64,000 nucleotides of DNA, taken from positions 372,001-436,000 of the forward strand of contig NZ_JQJY01000004.1 of the NCBI RefSeq assembly GCF_000745775.1, given 5' to 3'. This stretch comes from Flavobacterium sp. ASV13. Its GTDB lineage: Bacteria; Bacteroidota; Bacteroidia; Flavobacteriales; Flavobacteriaceae. Below are positions 54,098 through 63,837 of this stretch, piece by piece. The number at the start of each line of letters is the position of its first letter. Position 1 is the first letter of the stretch. The position numbers and the translations under genes are program-made. The notes beneath the pieces were generated by a model. It worked only from the letters and a program-made list of their open reading frames with translations, searched no databases and was not told the origin of the DNA.

Positions 54098-55651
54098 ATG
54101 AAAACACTATATTCATTCACCGTAATTTTAGGTTTGAGTTTTTTTGTATCGTCTTATAGTAAAATTGAAAACACAAATTTTTTATATACAAAAACTCCAA
54201 ACGCTGCCATCATTAATACAACCCCAAATGATGACCAAAATGAAATTTCAAACGACTTCTTTAAAAGATACTCTGATTTGAAAAAATATAAATCTGATGT
54301 GATGTCATTGTACAAAAACAGATCTTTAGGAACTATTTGGTATGATGAAGATCAAATAAATGAATTTGCTTCTGCTTTGTACCAAAAAGCAAAAAAAACA
54401 AATGATTTGGTAATTCCTTATCAAAAAAAAATTGATCAGCTTTTTGATTCTTCAGCTACAACAAATCTTTCAAAAACTGATGCAGATATGCTTTTGAGTA
54501 CCTTATATATTGTGTATGCTAAAAAAAGTAGTGCTGATAAAAATATATCGTATGATACTATGTTGAAAGATTTTATGAATTATAGCACAATTGAAGAAAC
54601 AACTGCTGCGCCAGTAGACAATAAAGTGACTTTTGATCAATATTATAAACTTCAAGGTATTTTAAAACAATACAAAAAAATTGAACGATCAAATAAATGG
54701 AAACCAATCGTTCCCGCGGAAACTCCATATAAAGACTTACGTCCTGATGCTGTTTCAAACACAATTGCCCAAGTTAGAACTCGTTTATATTTATTAGGCG
54801 ATTTAAAACAAGATTCTAAAAGTGATGTCTATGACCGTGAATTGATGGATGCCGTGATGAAATACAAAGTAAGAAACGGATTTAAACCTAATTATATTCT
54901 TGCAGAAGAACATATTAAAGAAATGAACGTACCGCTTTCTGACAAAGTAAAAACTTTAGAATTGAATATGGAAAGATGCCGCGAAATTTCGGCTCAAATG
55001 GCTGGTAATGACGAATATGTTTTGGTTAATGTTCCTTCTTATGAATTGGTTTACGTTAAAAACGGAAAAGTGGTGTTGAAATCTAATGTATTTGTTGGTG
55101 CGCCTTTAACAAAAACAACCATTTTTAATGGTGAAATTGACCGAATCGTTTTCAGTCCTTATTGGACAGTTCCTCAAAGCATTGTGCAAAACGAATTGAA
55201 ATCTAAAATCGCTGCCGATCCAAATTATCTTGCCGATCATAACATGGAAATGATTAACGGACAGGTAAGACAAAAACCAGGACCTGATAATTCTTTAGGA
55301 TTGGTAAAATTTATGTTTCCGAATCCAGATGATATTTATATGCACGATACGCCAGCAAAAACGTTATTCGATTTTGAAAAAAGAACTTTCAGCCACGGAT
55401 GTATTAATGTAAAAATGGCAAAAGAATTAGCTGCTGCAATGCTTACAGATTATCCCGAATGGACGCCAGAAAAAATTGACCAAGCTATGGCTGGAAAAGT
55501 AGAAAACAGTTTTAAATTGTCTAAAAAAGTTCCAATTTATATTACTTATTTGACTTCATTAGTAAATGAAAATGGTGAAATTGGATTCTTTCAGGATGTT
55601 TATGAAAGAGACAATGAATTAAGTAACCAATTATCTCTTACTTCAAATTAA
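54098..55651 (+). CDS. L,D-transpeptidase, YcbB-type
   Basis: A 517-residue secreted enzyme (signal-like hydrophobic residues 5-18). The catalytic motif is FSHGCINVKMAKELA near residue 430, the ErfK/YbiS/YcfS/YnhG signature S-H-G-C. An accessory peptidoglycan-binding-type region (IAQVRTRLYLLGDLKQD, VMKYKVRNGFKPNYIL) and a PHPxxW-like segment (FSPYWTVPQSIVQNEL) precede it. It forms 3-3 crosslinks between diaminopimelate residues in the cell wall. The length and subdomain layout are those of the YcbB/LdtD branch. It is a single gene with a terminator downstream. Confidence 0.9.
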   Translation: MKTLYSFTVILGLSFFVSSYSKIENTNFLYTKTPNAAIINTTPNDDQNEISNDFFKRYSDLKKYKSDVMSLYKNRSLGTIWYDEDQINEFASALYQKAKKTNDLVIPYQKKIDQLFDSSATTNLSKTDADMLLSTLYIVYAKKSSADKNISYDTMLKDFMNYSTIEETTAAPVDNKVTFDQYYKLQGILKQYKKIERSNKWKPIVPAETPYKDLRPDAVSNTIAQVRTRLYLLGDLKQDSKSDVYDRELMDAVMKYKVRNGFKPNYILAEEHIKEMNVPLSDKVKTLELNMERCREISAQMAGNDEYVLVNVPSYELVYVKNGKVVLKSNVFVGAPLTKTTIFNGEIDRIVFSPYWTVPQSIVQNELKSKIAADPNYLADHNMEMINGQVRQKPGPDNSLGLVKFMFPNPDDIYMHDTPAKTLFDFEKRTFSHGCINVKMAKELAAAMLTDYPEWTPEKIDQAMAGKVENSFKLSKKVPIYITYLTSLVNENGEIGFFQDVYERDNELSNQLSLTSN

Positions 55652-55672
55652 CAGTTAACGATAAAAAAATAT

Positions 55673-55710
55673 AAAATCGGGGATTCATTCAGTTGAGTTT
55701 CCGATTTTTT
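55673..55710 (+). terminator. Terminator of the L,D-transpeptidase gene
   Basis: AAAATCGG pairs with CCGATTTT around an 18-nt loop, followed by T residues. Confidence 0.7.
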
Positions 55711-55755
55711 TACGCCCAAAAATTTAATTGAATCTTATTACGAAATTCCATATTT

Positions 55756-55763
55756 TAGCTTTG
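55756..55763 (+). promoter_or_regulatory. Candidate -7 box for the Coa1-like gene
   Basis: TAGCTTTG fits TAnnTTTG, 29 bp before the ATG at 55793. A TTG 25 bp upstream is a weak -33 candidate. Confidence 0.4.
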
Positions 55764-55792
55764 ATATTCAATTAATTAAAGCAGATTAAAAT

Positions 55793-56221
55793 ATGGAAGA
55801 TTCAAACGAACTAATTGTAGATAAAAGAAACTGGTGGAATCGAAACTGGAAATGGTTTGTTCCTACAGGTTGTTTGACTCTTATTGTATTATTTGCTTTA
55901 TTTTTAGTTGGGGTTTTCTTTGAAGTAACTTCGATTATCAAAGATTCTGATGCTTATATCGAATCGATGGAACTTGTTCAGCACAATAAAATACTAATTG
56001 AAAAACTTGGATCGCCTATAGAAACCGATGGAATGGTTTCTGGAACTGTAAGTGCTGTAAACGATGTTAGAAAATGTGATGTACAAGTTCCCCTAAAAGG
56101 TCCAAAAGGCAAAGCAACTTTGTTTGTCGTTGGCGAAAAAAGAGGAAAATGGAAATACAGTGAAATGTCTGTTTACATTGAAAAGACAGATGAGAAAATT
56201 GATTTGCTGAAGAAAGAATAA
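55793..56221 (+). CDS. Coa1-like (cytochrome oxidase assembly factor family) membrane protein
   Basis: A 142-residue protein with one membrane helix (about residues 25-50: WFVPTGCLTLIVLFALFLVG) and a C-terminal domain of about 90 residues. The pattern KILIEKLGSPIETDGMVSG, VPLKGPKGKATLFVVGEKRG and WKYSEMSVYI matches the Coa1-like Pfam family. In mitochondria, Coa1 helps assemble cytochrome oxidase. No respiration gene lies next to it, so its role here is unproven. A small lipoprotein gene follows 5 bp later. Confidence 0.75.
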   Translation: MEDSNELIVDKRNWWNRNWKWFVPTGCLTLIVLFALFLVGVFFEVTSIIKDSDAYIESMELVQHNKILIEKLGSPIETDGMVSGTVSAVNDVRKCDVQVPLKGPKGKATLFVVGEKRGKWKYSEMSVYIEKTDEKIDLLKKE

Positions 56222-56226
56222 CACGT

Positions 56227-56655
56227 ATGCAAAAATATATTTTCACTATGTTTTTGGTCTTCTTTTTTTCTTGTAATAAGATTGAAAACAATAAAAGTTT
56301 AAATCAGGAAGATATTAAGTATATCCAAAGTCTAAAGATTTTAGACAAAAACGAAGTCATCCTCAAGTTTTACAGCGAATTTAAAAAAGAATTTGCAGGC
56401 AACTTTTTCACTGATAAAAGAGTCGCAACCTACTGGATTGACAAACGAAATTCGGAAAAAAACACGATTGATTTTGCGTTTTATTCCTCTATATCGAAAA
56501 TTGACACTGTGTATAATGCCGGATTAACCTACTGTCCTTATGCATTAATTACTAAAAATGATGGGAGCAGTTTTAAAGTCAGCGTTGATGGTGACAAGCA
56601 AGAAATTAAATCTTTCTTTGAAGATTTATTGCACGAATGGCATAAAAGGAGATAA
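56227..56655 (+). CDS. Putative lipoprotein, unknown function
   Basis: A 142-residue lipoprotein (lipobox FFSC, Cys16). The mature part has helices at about 28-55 and a beta-rich region (TIDFAFYSSISKIDTVYNAG, YALITKNDGSSFKVSVDG). It ends in a helix with basic residues (FEDLLHEWHKRR). No family recognised. It lies 5 bp after the Coa1-like gene and is probably co-transcribed with it. Confidence 0.65.
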   Translation: MQKYIFTMFLVFFFSCNKIENNKSLNQEDIKYIQSLKILDKNEVILKFYSEFKKEFAGNFFTDKRVATYWIDKRNSEKNTIDFAFYSSISKIDTVYNAGLTYCPYALITKNDGSSFKVSVDGDKQEIKSFFEDLLHEWHKRR

Positions 56656-56855
56656 ACAAATTTTCAAATAATGATAAATTTCTTGTTCTTAAAAAACGAA
56701 AAATTTCTATTATAGCCCCGATAGCAGTGGAAATCCTTTTGTTTTTTGCTGCCAAAAAGCAAAAGATTGAAACGAATAGCGGGACGAGTGTTAATTATGA
56801 AACAAAATCTTTCTGCTCCTCAAATAAAATTATGGCTTTGTTTTTGAATAAGTAG

Positions 56856-56863
56856 TATTTTTG
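56856..56863 (+). promoter_or_regulatory. Candidate -7 box for the DUF4197 gene
   Basis: TATTTTTG fits TAnnTTTG and lies 21 bp before the ATG at 56885. A TTTG at 56837-56840 gives a slightly short spacing of 15 bp. Confidence 0.4.
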
Positions 56864-56884
56864 AAACTTAAACAAAACCCCCAA

Positions 56885-57601
56885 ATGAAAAAGATTTTAT
56901 TATTCGCCCTTACATTTTCACTTGTTTCATGCGCAGAAATGCAGCAAACTTTAAATCAGTTTCCGCAAATATCATCACAAATTCCGGTTGGTGGTGTCGA
57001 TATTTCAGCTGGATTGAAAGAAGCTTTGAATAAAGGAATTACACAACAAGTGAGCAAATTAACCGCTGTCGATGGTTTTTATAAAAATGAAGCTGTAAAA
57101 ATTTTATTGCCTGAAGAATTACAAAAAGTAGATGCTACTTTAAGAAAAGTTGGTTTAGGCTCGCTGGCCGATGACGGAATCAAAATGCTAAACCGCGCTG
57201 CAGAAGATGCTGTGAAAGAAGCAACACCAATATTTGTATCGGCGGTTAAAAATATGTCGTTTACAGATGCTAAAAATATTTTGTTAGGAAATGACAGCGC
57301 TGCAACGACTTATTTGCAAGGAAGTACAACAACAGCTTTATACGGAAAATTTAATCCTGTGATTAAAAATTCATTCGCAAAAGTAGGTGCTGATGCAGTT
57401 TGGACTAAAATCATCACGAAATACAATACTATTCCGTTAGTGAAAAAAGTAAACCCAGATTTGACTGATTATACAACAAATCAAGCCTTGGCAGGTGTTT
57501 TTAAAATGATTGCTGTAGAAGAAAAAGAAATCCGAAATAATATTAGTGCAAGAACAACTCCTTTATTGAAAAGTGTTTTTGCAATGCAGGATGGAAAATA
57601 A
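56885..57601 (+). CDS. DUF4197 domain lipoprotein
   Basis: A 238-residue lipoprotein (lipobox LVSC, Cys16) from the ATG at 56885. The mature chain is largely helical, with DUF4197 features: GLKEALNKGITQQVSKLTAV, FYKNEAVKILLPEELQKVDA, and ILLGNDSAATTYLQGSTTTA. Function is not known. An in-frame TTG upstream at 56861 lies within the -7 box, so it is unlikely as a start. It is followed by a CAAAGNNN octamer palindrome. Confidence 0.85.
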   Translation: MKKILLFALTFSLVSCAEMQQTLNQFPQISSQIPVGGVDISAGLKEALNKGITQQVSKLTAVDGFYKNEAVKILLPEELQKVDATLRKVGLGSLADDGIKMLNRAAEDAVKEATPIFVSAVKNMSFTDAKNILLGNDSAATTYLQGSTTTALYGKFNPVIKNSFAKVGADAVWTKIITKYNTIPLVKKVNPDLTDYTTNQALAGVFKMIAVEEKEIRNNISARTTPLLKSVFAMQDGK

Positions 57602-57610
57602 TTTTTTCGA

Positions 57611-57681
57611 AGGTGCAAAGCGACAAAGTAACAAAGGTACAAAGAAGCCTTTGTTACTTTGAACCTTTGCAACTTTGTCAC
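57611..57681. repeat. CAAAGNNN octamer palindromic repeat
   Basis: CAAAG recurs every 8 bp (CAAAGCGA, CAAAGTAA, CAAAGGTA, CAAAGAAG), and the right arm (CTTTGTTACTTTGAACC and so on) is complementary. Another arm with the same motif lies at 58840-58877. Confidence 0.8.
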
Positions 57682-57704
57682 TAACCAAAAACCAAAAAAC
57701 CGAA

Positions 57705-58559
57705 ATGCAAAAGATTACCATTCTCATTCACTGTAAAGACCAAAAAGGAATTATTGCCGCAGTGACTACTTTTATTGCGAAAGTAGAAGGAAATATCACT
57801 TACATCGATCAGCATGTTGATGTAGAACAAAATGTTTTTTTTATGCGATTGGAATGTGAATTTACCAATCCTAAAATTACAATTGAAAGTCTGAAAGAAG
57901 AATTCGATAAAACACTCGCAACCGATTTTAACATGTCATGGGATTTGTACAATCAGGAGCAAAAACCTAAAATGGCTTTGTTTGTTTCTAAATATGATCA
58001 TTGTCTTTTTGACATTTTAGGACGTTACAGCGCTGACGAATTGAATGTCGAAATTCCGGTTATTATAAGCAATCACAATGATTTAAGAAGCGTTGCGGAA
58101 CGATTTAATATTCCGTTTCATTGTGTTCCTTTTACAAAAGACAATAAGGAAGAAGGCGAAGCGAAACAAATTGAGCTTTTACAGCGATACGAAATCAACT
58201 TTATTGTTTTGGCGCGCTATATGCAAATTATCACGCCAAATTTAATCAGCCTTTACGAGAATAAAATCATTAATATTCATCATTCCTTTTTGCCGGCTTT
58301 TCCGGGTGCAAAACCTTATCATTCGGCTTTTAAGCGTGGTGTGAAAATTATTGGTGCAACAAGCCATTATGTTACCGAGGAATTAGATGAAGGTCCGATT
58401 ATCGAACAAGATATTGCAAGAGTTTCGCATATTCATTCGGTTGAAGATTTTATCATGAAAGGAAGAGACTTAGAAAGAATTGTTTTAGCAAGAGCAATAA
58501 AACTCCATGCTGAAAGAAAAACAATGGTTTACAGCAATAAAACGGTGGTTTTTTCTTAA
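57705..58559 (+). CDS. purU: Formyltetrahydrofolate deformylase
   Basis: A 284-residue enzyme that hydrolyses 10-formyl-THF to THF and formate. The ATG at 57705 gives MQKITILIHCKDQKGIIAA, the start of the N-terminal ACT domain (about 1-80). The C-terminal formyltransferase-like domain (about 90-284) has FIVLARYMQIITP, NIHHSFLPAFPGAKPYHSAF and the catalytic aspartate region HYVTEELDEGPIIEQD. The catalytic Asn-His-Asp set appears intact. It helps balance one-carbon units and formate for purine synthesis. It stands alone between two palindromic repeats. Confidence 0.93.
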   Translation: MQKITILIHCKDQKGIIAAVTTFIAKVEGNITYIDQHVDVEQNVFFMRLECEFTNPKITIESLKEEFDKTLATDFNMSWDLYNQEQKPKMALFVSKYDHCLFDILGRYSADELNVEIPVIISNHNDLRSVAERFNIPFHCVPFTKDNKEEGEAKQIELLQRYEINFIVLARYMQIITPNLISLYENKIINIHHSFLPAFPGAKPYHSAFKRGVKIIGATSHYVTEELDEGPIIEQDIARVSHIHSVEDFIMKGRDLERIVLARAIKLHAERKTMVYSNKTVVFS

Positions 58560-58560
58560 A

Positions 58561-58596
58561 AGGTGCTAAGATTCTAAGGCACTAAGCTTCTAAGTT
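58561..58596. repeat. CTAAGNNN repeat, third copy
   Basis: CTAAG units recur at 8-bp spacing (CTAAGATT, CTAAGGCA, CTAAGCTT, CTAAG), directly after the purU stop. Only one arm is present. Confidence 0.7.
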
Positions 58597-58618
58597 TTTA
58601 CCTTTGAACTTATATAAC

Positions 58619-58649
58619 AAACCCGACAGATTTATAATCTGTCGGGTTT
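58619..58649 (+). terminator. Terminator hairpin, CCCGACAGA type
   Basis: AAACCCGACAGAT pairs with ATCTGTCGGGTTT around a short TATA loop; the T-run is short, so directionality is weak. Confidence 0.7.
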
Positions 58650-58674
58650 GTTATTTTCCATATTTACGCATAAA

Positions 58675-58774
58675 ACCGGACTGAAGTCCGGCCCTACAAA
58701 ATGAACCGAGCCAAAGGCTCTCCTAGAGTTCCGAAGGAATGACCAATATTGTAGAGCTGGACTTCAGTCCAGTT
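58675..58774. repeat. GGACTGAAGTCC family repeat, short copy
   Basis: ACCGGACTGAAGTCCGGCCC plus CTACAAAATG, then CGAGCCAAAGGCTC, GTTCCGAAGGAATGACC and ATATTGTAGAGCTGGAC with TTCAGTCCAG. The same modules occur in the long copy at 25137-25388. It lies between purU and katG. Confidence 0.8.
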
Positions 58775-58782
58775 TAAATAAA

Positions 58783-58818
58783 GAAACCCGACAAATTTTT
58801 AAAAATTTGTCGGGTTTC
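58783..58818. terminator. GAAACCCGAC hairpin downstream of katG
   Basis: A perfect inverted repeat: GAAACCCGACAAATTT pairs with AAATTTGTCGGGTTTC. It lies 60 bp past the katG stop on the minus strand and could end that transcript. Confidence 0.65.
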
Positions 58819-58839
58819 TATTTGGAAGTAAGTTTTGTT

Positions 58840-58877
58840 TTAACCTTTGTTACTTTGTTACTTTGTCCCTTTGAACC
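58840..58877. repeat. CAAAGNNN family, single right arm
   Basis: Octamer units CTTTGTTACTTTGTTAC and CTTTGTCCCTTTGAACC lie next to the katG stop. They match the right arm of the palindrome at 57611-57681. Confidence 0.7.
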
Positions 58878-61100
<2,223 letters not shown>

Positions 61101-61162
61101 TTATTTCTATTAAAATGCTAATTTTTTCAAAAAGCACATATTGCTGATATTTAACACATTAT

Positions 61163-61170
61163 CAAATATA
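61163..61170 (-). promoter_or_regulatory. Candidate -7 box for katG
   Basis: Minus strand: TATATTTG, an exact fit, 80 bp upstream of the katG ATG. A CAAA 27 bp further upstream is too far for a canonical -33 element. Confidence 0.45.
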
Positions 61171-61331
61171 CGAAAGTATGTTTAGCATATTCATAAACAA
61201 AATTGATTGTTATTATATTTTAATAACCAAAAATTATTTAACGTTGCAGAAAGCTCAGAAACACGTTTTTATAAATCTTAACTTATGGTCAACAAAGTAA
61301 TAACAAAACCTTAACAGCAAAAGATTGAGAT

Positions 61332-61391
61332 ATGTCGGACATTTGTAATGTAATAAACTGGTTATTTATTATTTTGGTTTTGGTTAGTTAA
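61332..61391 (+). CDS. Nineteen-residue hydrophobic mini-peptide, copy 1
   Basis: ATG at 61332 reads 19 codons to TAA: MSDICNVINWLFIILVLVS. The N-terminus is polar with Asp and Cys, and residues 10-18 are hydrophobic, enough for a short membrane helix. No family recognised. The second copy, 244 bp downstream, keeps the same reading frame and stop, with only one amino acid changed (Asn6 to Thr) and one silent change in Asp3. A terminator hairpin follows at once. It could be a small membrane peptide like type I toxins, or the ORF could be incidental to a small RNA. Confidence 0.45.
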   Translation: MSDICNVINWLFIILVLVS

Positions 61392-61393
61392 AT

Positions 61394-61430
61394 GATGCCG
61401 GCGTCTTCGAGATGCCGGCATTCTTTTTTT
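61394..61430 (+). terminator. Terminator of mini-peptide unit 1
   Basis: ATGCCGGC pairs with GCCGGCAT around an 11-nt loop with TCT/AGA inside, followed by a T7 run. It is GC-rich compared with its surroundings. Confidence 0.85.
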
Positions 61431-61575
61431 ATATAAGTTGGTCTATTTTGTTTCAAGTTTCAGGTTTCAGATTGCTTTAAACTGAACATAATTGAACCGC
61501 AAAAAATACAAAACTTTGACATTAACTTATTTCCAACAAAGTAATAACAAGACCTTAACAGCATAAGATTGATAT

Positions 61576-61635
61576 ATGTCGGATATTTGTACTGTAATAA
61601 ACTGGTTATTTATTATTTTGGTTTTGGTTAGTTAA
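61576..61635 (+). CDS. Nineteen-residue hydrophobic mini-peptide, copy 2
   Basis: ATG at 61576 reads MSDICTVINWLFIILVLVS and stops with TAA. It differs from copy 1 by one residue. The 60-bp ORF has 2 changes, while the leader and the terminator also differ by several. The unit ends with a terminator, so each copy would make a short transcript of roughly 150 nt. No antisense RNA promoter was confirmed. Confidence 0.45.
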   Translation: MSDICTVINWLFIILVLVS

Positions 61636-61637
61636 AT

Positions 61638-61673
61638 AATGCCGGCGTCTTTGAGATGTCGGCATTCTTTTTT
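61638..61673 (+). terminator. Terminator of mini-peptide unit 2
   Basis: ATGCCGGC pairs with GTCGGCAT, where the C-to-T change keeps a G-U pair, followed by T6. The conserved pairing supports a functional structure. Confidence 0.85.
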
Positions 61674-61702
61674 GTTACAGGTTTCGTTGCTTTACGTATA
61701 AT

Positions 61703-61822
61703 TTAACCGCAAAGACGCAAAGGTTTTTAATTATTGAAACTTATATAAAACGCAAAGTTCGCAAAGCTTTATGTAAAAAACTTTGCGAACTTTGCGTAAT
61801 TCTTAGCGCTCTTTGCGGTTAA
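61703..61822. repeat. TTAACCGCAAAG palindromic repeat, copy B
   Basis: TTAACCGCAAAGACGCAAAGG ... CGCTCTTTGCGGTTAA, with inner GCAAAGTTCGCAAAGC/GCGAACTTTGCG arms. It lies between the mini-peptide units and the metal-receptor gene. Confidence 0.8.
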
Positions 61823-61855
61823 GTTTCCGACAACTTAAAACTTGAAACAAAAAAA

Positions 61856-62656
61856 CTAATTCTTCAATCTTTCATGAAGCAATTTAAAATAAGCGAAAGC
61901 CTTTAATAATCGGCTTCCATGCCAGGAGAACATTTCGCCGTCTACGAAAATCGTTTTGGCATGATGCGTGAATCTTCCTATTTCAAAAGCATCTTCTTCT
62001 TTAAAAGGATACGGCTCTGATGAAAGAAAAACGATATCAGGATCGCCTTCCAGTCGCATTTTTTTGAGTTCTATTTCCGGATATCTTCCTTTATCTTCAT
62101 AAATATTTTTAAAATGATTCAGTTTTAAAAGTTCATTTATATACGTATCATTTCCCGCCACCATATAAGGGTTCTTCCAAATAAAATAAGCCACTTTCTT
62201 TTCTTCGATATCCTGAATGTATTTTTTGAAATCGCTCAAGGCGAAAGCCAATTTGTCGTTCCACTTTTGCGCTTCGGTTCTGCAATTGAATAATTGTCCA
62301 AAATCGGAAATCATCTGAAAATTATCTTCAATAGAAACAATATTCGTTACCCAAACCGGACAGATTTCCTGTAATTGGTTTACAATTTCTTCTGTGTTTT
62401 CCTCTTTATTACAAATTATAATATCGGGTTGTAAAAGCTTTATTTTTTCGAAATGAATTTTCTTGGTTCCCCCAACAATCTTTTTAGTGGATTTAAAATG
62501 AAACGGATGAACGCAAAACTTCGTAATCCCGATTATTTTTTCTTCTAAACCTAAATCATGTAATAATTCGGTTTGCGAAGGAACAAGTGAGATAATACGT
62601 TTTGGAGCATTTTCAAAAGAATGTAAAGTTCCTAATTGATCGGTCATTTGTTTCAT
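61856..62656 (-). CDS. Helical-backbone metal receptor-like protein (substrate-binding family, no signal)
   Basis: A 266-residue protein like the periplasmic binding proteins for cobalamin or iron-siderophore (BtuF/FecB type): APKRIISLVPSQTELLHDLG, IIGITKFCVHPF, IIICNKEENTEEIVNQLQ, and MVAGNDTYINELL. Unlike BtuF it starts with MKQMTDQLGTLHSFEN and shows no signal peptide or lipobox, so it is probably cytoplasmic. No permease or ATPase gene lies near. It may be a cytoplasmic carrier or regulator. It is flanked by two TTAACCGCAAAG palindromes. Confidence 0.8.
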   Translation of the reverse strand: MKQMTDQLGTLHSFENAPKRIISLVPSQTELLHDLGLEEKIIGITKFCVHPFHFKSTKKIVGGTKKIHFEKIKLLQPDIIICNKEENTEEIVNQLQEICPVWVTNIVSIEDNFQMISDFGQLFNCRTEAQKWNDKLAFALSDFKKYIQDIEEKKVAYFIWKNPYMVAGNDTYINELLKLNHFKNIYEDKGRYPEIELKKMRLEGDPDIVFLSSEPYPFKEEDAFEIGRFTHHAKTIFVDGEMFSWHGSRLLKAFAYFKLLHERLKN

Positions 62657-62698
62657 GTTTCAAGTCTTTTTTGTTTCAGGTTATTTGGAATGTATTTT

Positions 62699-62785
62699 TT
62701 AACCGCAAAGTTCGCAAGGTTTCTTTACGCAAAGTTCGCAAAGCTTTGCGTTCATAGCGTAACTCTTTGCGAACTTTGCGGTTAA
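62699..62785. repeat. TTAACCGCAAAG palindromic repeat, copy C
   Basis: TTAACCGCAAAGTTCGC on the left, GCGAACTTTGCGGTTAA on the right, with further octamer-spaced GCAAAGTTC units between. It lies between the pyrF stop and the receptor gene. Confidence 0.8.
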
Positions 62786-62811
62786 ATTATGTTCAAAGCA
62801 AACTTGAAACT

Positions 62812-63639
62812 TTAAACCTGAAACTTTAAACGAATAATTTCTTCCATTTCCTGTTGTACTTTCAAAGCTTCTTCTCTGGCTTTTTCAGCAAAATCAGCTC
62901 CTTTTGAAGCGTATATAATGGCTCTTGCCGAATTCACCAAAAGTCCAACTTTATCATTCATTCCGTATTTACATACTTCAGACAAACTTCCGCCCTGAGC
63001 GCCAATTCCCGGAACTAATAAAAAACTATCCGGAACAATTTTTCTGATTTCGGTAAAATATTCGGCTTTAGTGGCACCAACAACATACATTAAGTTTTCG
63101 CTGTTTTTCCATGTTTTAGACGTTTCTAAAACTTGTTTATAAAGCTCTTTACCGTTTGTATTCAAAGTCTGAAAATCAAAAGCGCCCTCGTTTGAAGTCA
63201 ACGCTAGCATAATAGTATGTTTATTTTCGAAAGCCAAAAAAGGCTCAACCGAATCTTTTCCCATATAAGGAGCAACGGTAATGCTGTCAAAATTCAAATC
63301 TTCAAAAAAAGCTTTTGCATACATGCTTGAAGTGTTCCCGATATCGCCACGTTTTGCATCTGCAATCGTAAAAATTTCAGGATAATTTTCGTTGATGTAA
63401 TTAATTGTTTTTTGCAGCGACATCCAGCCTTTAATTCCGTAGGCTTCAAAAAAAGCGGTATTTGGTTTGTAACCAACAGTCAAATCATGCGTTGCATCAA
63501 TTATTGCTTTATTAAACTCAAAAATTGGATCTTCAGTTTCTAATAAATGAGATGGCATTTTCGTTAAATCAGGATCCAGGCCAACGCATAGAAATGATTT
63601 TTTTTGAAGGATTTGTTCGTGAAGCTGTTGTGTTGTCAT
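62812..63639 (-). CDS. pyrF: Orotidine-5'-phosphate decarboxylase, type 2
   Basis: A 275-residue enzyme that decarboxylates OMP to UMP, the last step of UMP synthesis. It is the longer type 2 PyrF. The N-terminus reads [20 protein letters not shown], and the catalytic Lys/Asp cluster is in [19 protein letters not shown]. The phosphate-binding end is [16 protein letters not shown]. The barrel length fits the family. It is a single gene with its own promoter upstream. Confidence 0.95.
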   Translation of the reverse strand: MTTQQLHEQILQKKSFLCVGLDPDLTKMPSHLLETEDPIFEFNKAIIDATHDLTVGYKPNTAFFEAYGIKGWMSLQKTINYINENYPEIFTIADAKRGDIGNTSSMYAKAFFEDLNFDSITVAPYMGKDSVEPFLAFENKHTIMLALTSNEGAFDFQTLNTNGKELYKQVLETSKTWKNSENLMYVVGATKAEYFTEIRKIVPDSFLLVPGIGAQGGSLSEVCKYGMNDKVGLLVNSARAIIYASKGADFAEKAREEALKVQQEMEEIIRLKFQV

Positions 63640-63659
63640 AGTGTGTTTTAATAGTTGCG

Positions 63660-63689
63660 CAAAATTACAAATAATTATTTTGGTTTCAA
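63660..63689 (-). promoter_or_regulatory. Promoter of pyrF
   Basis: Minus strand: TAATTTTG at 63667-63660 as -7 box and TTG at 63689-63687 as -33 element, 19 bp apart. The -7 box is 21 bp from the ATG. Confidence 0.6.
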
Positions 63690-63804
63690 GTTTGAGGTTT
63701 CAAGTTTCAAGCTTCCATTATCTAATTGCCTAATTATCTAATTAACATTGAATTCCTGTAACAACTCCTGAAAATTGTGTAAGAAAAAACAAGGTCGTGT
63801 TCTC

Positions 63805-63812
63805 TAATTTTG
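63805..63812 (+). promoter_or_regulatory. Candidate -7 box for dps
   Basis: TAATTTTG fits TAnnTTTG, 25 bp before the ATG at 63838. Confidence 0.5.
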
Positions 63813-63837
63813 ATACTGAACCTTAAATCAGCCCATT

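Larger units (their letters stand above)
61278..61430 (+). repeat. Long direct repeat unit 1 encoding a 19-residue peptide
   Basis: A 150-bp unit, over 90 percent identical by eye to the unit at 61522-61673. It comprises a leader of about 54 bp, a small ORF and a terminator. The distance between unit starts is 244 bp. The arrangement recalls long direct repeat loci of enterobacteria, though the sequence is unrelated. Confidence 0.8.
61522..61673 (+). repeat. Long direct repeat unit 2 encoding a 19-residue peptide
   Basis: Second copy of the 150-bp unit, with conserved leader (TTAACTTAT, CAACAAAGTAATAACAA, CCTTAACAGCA), small ORF and terminator. Confidence 0.8.
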
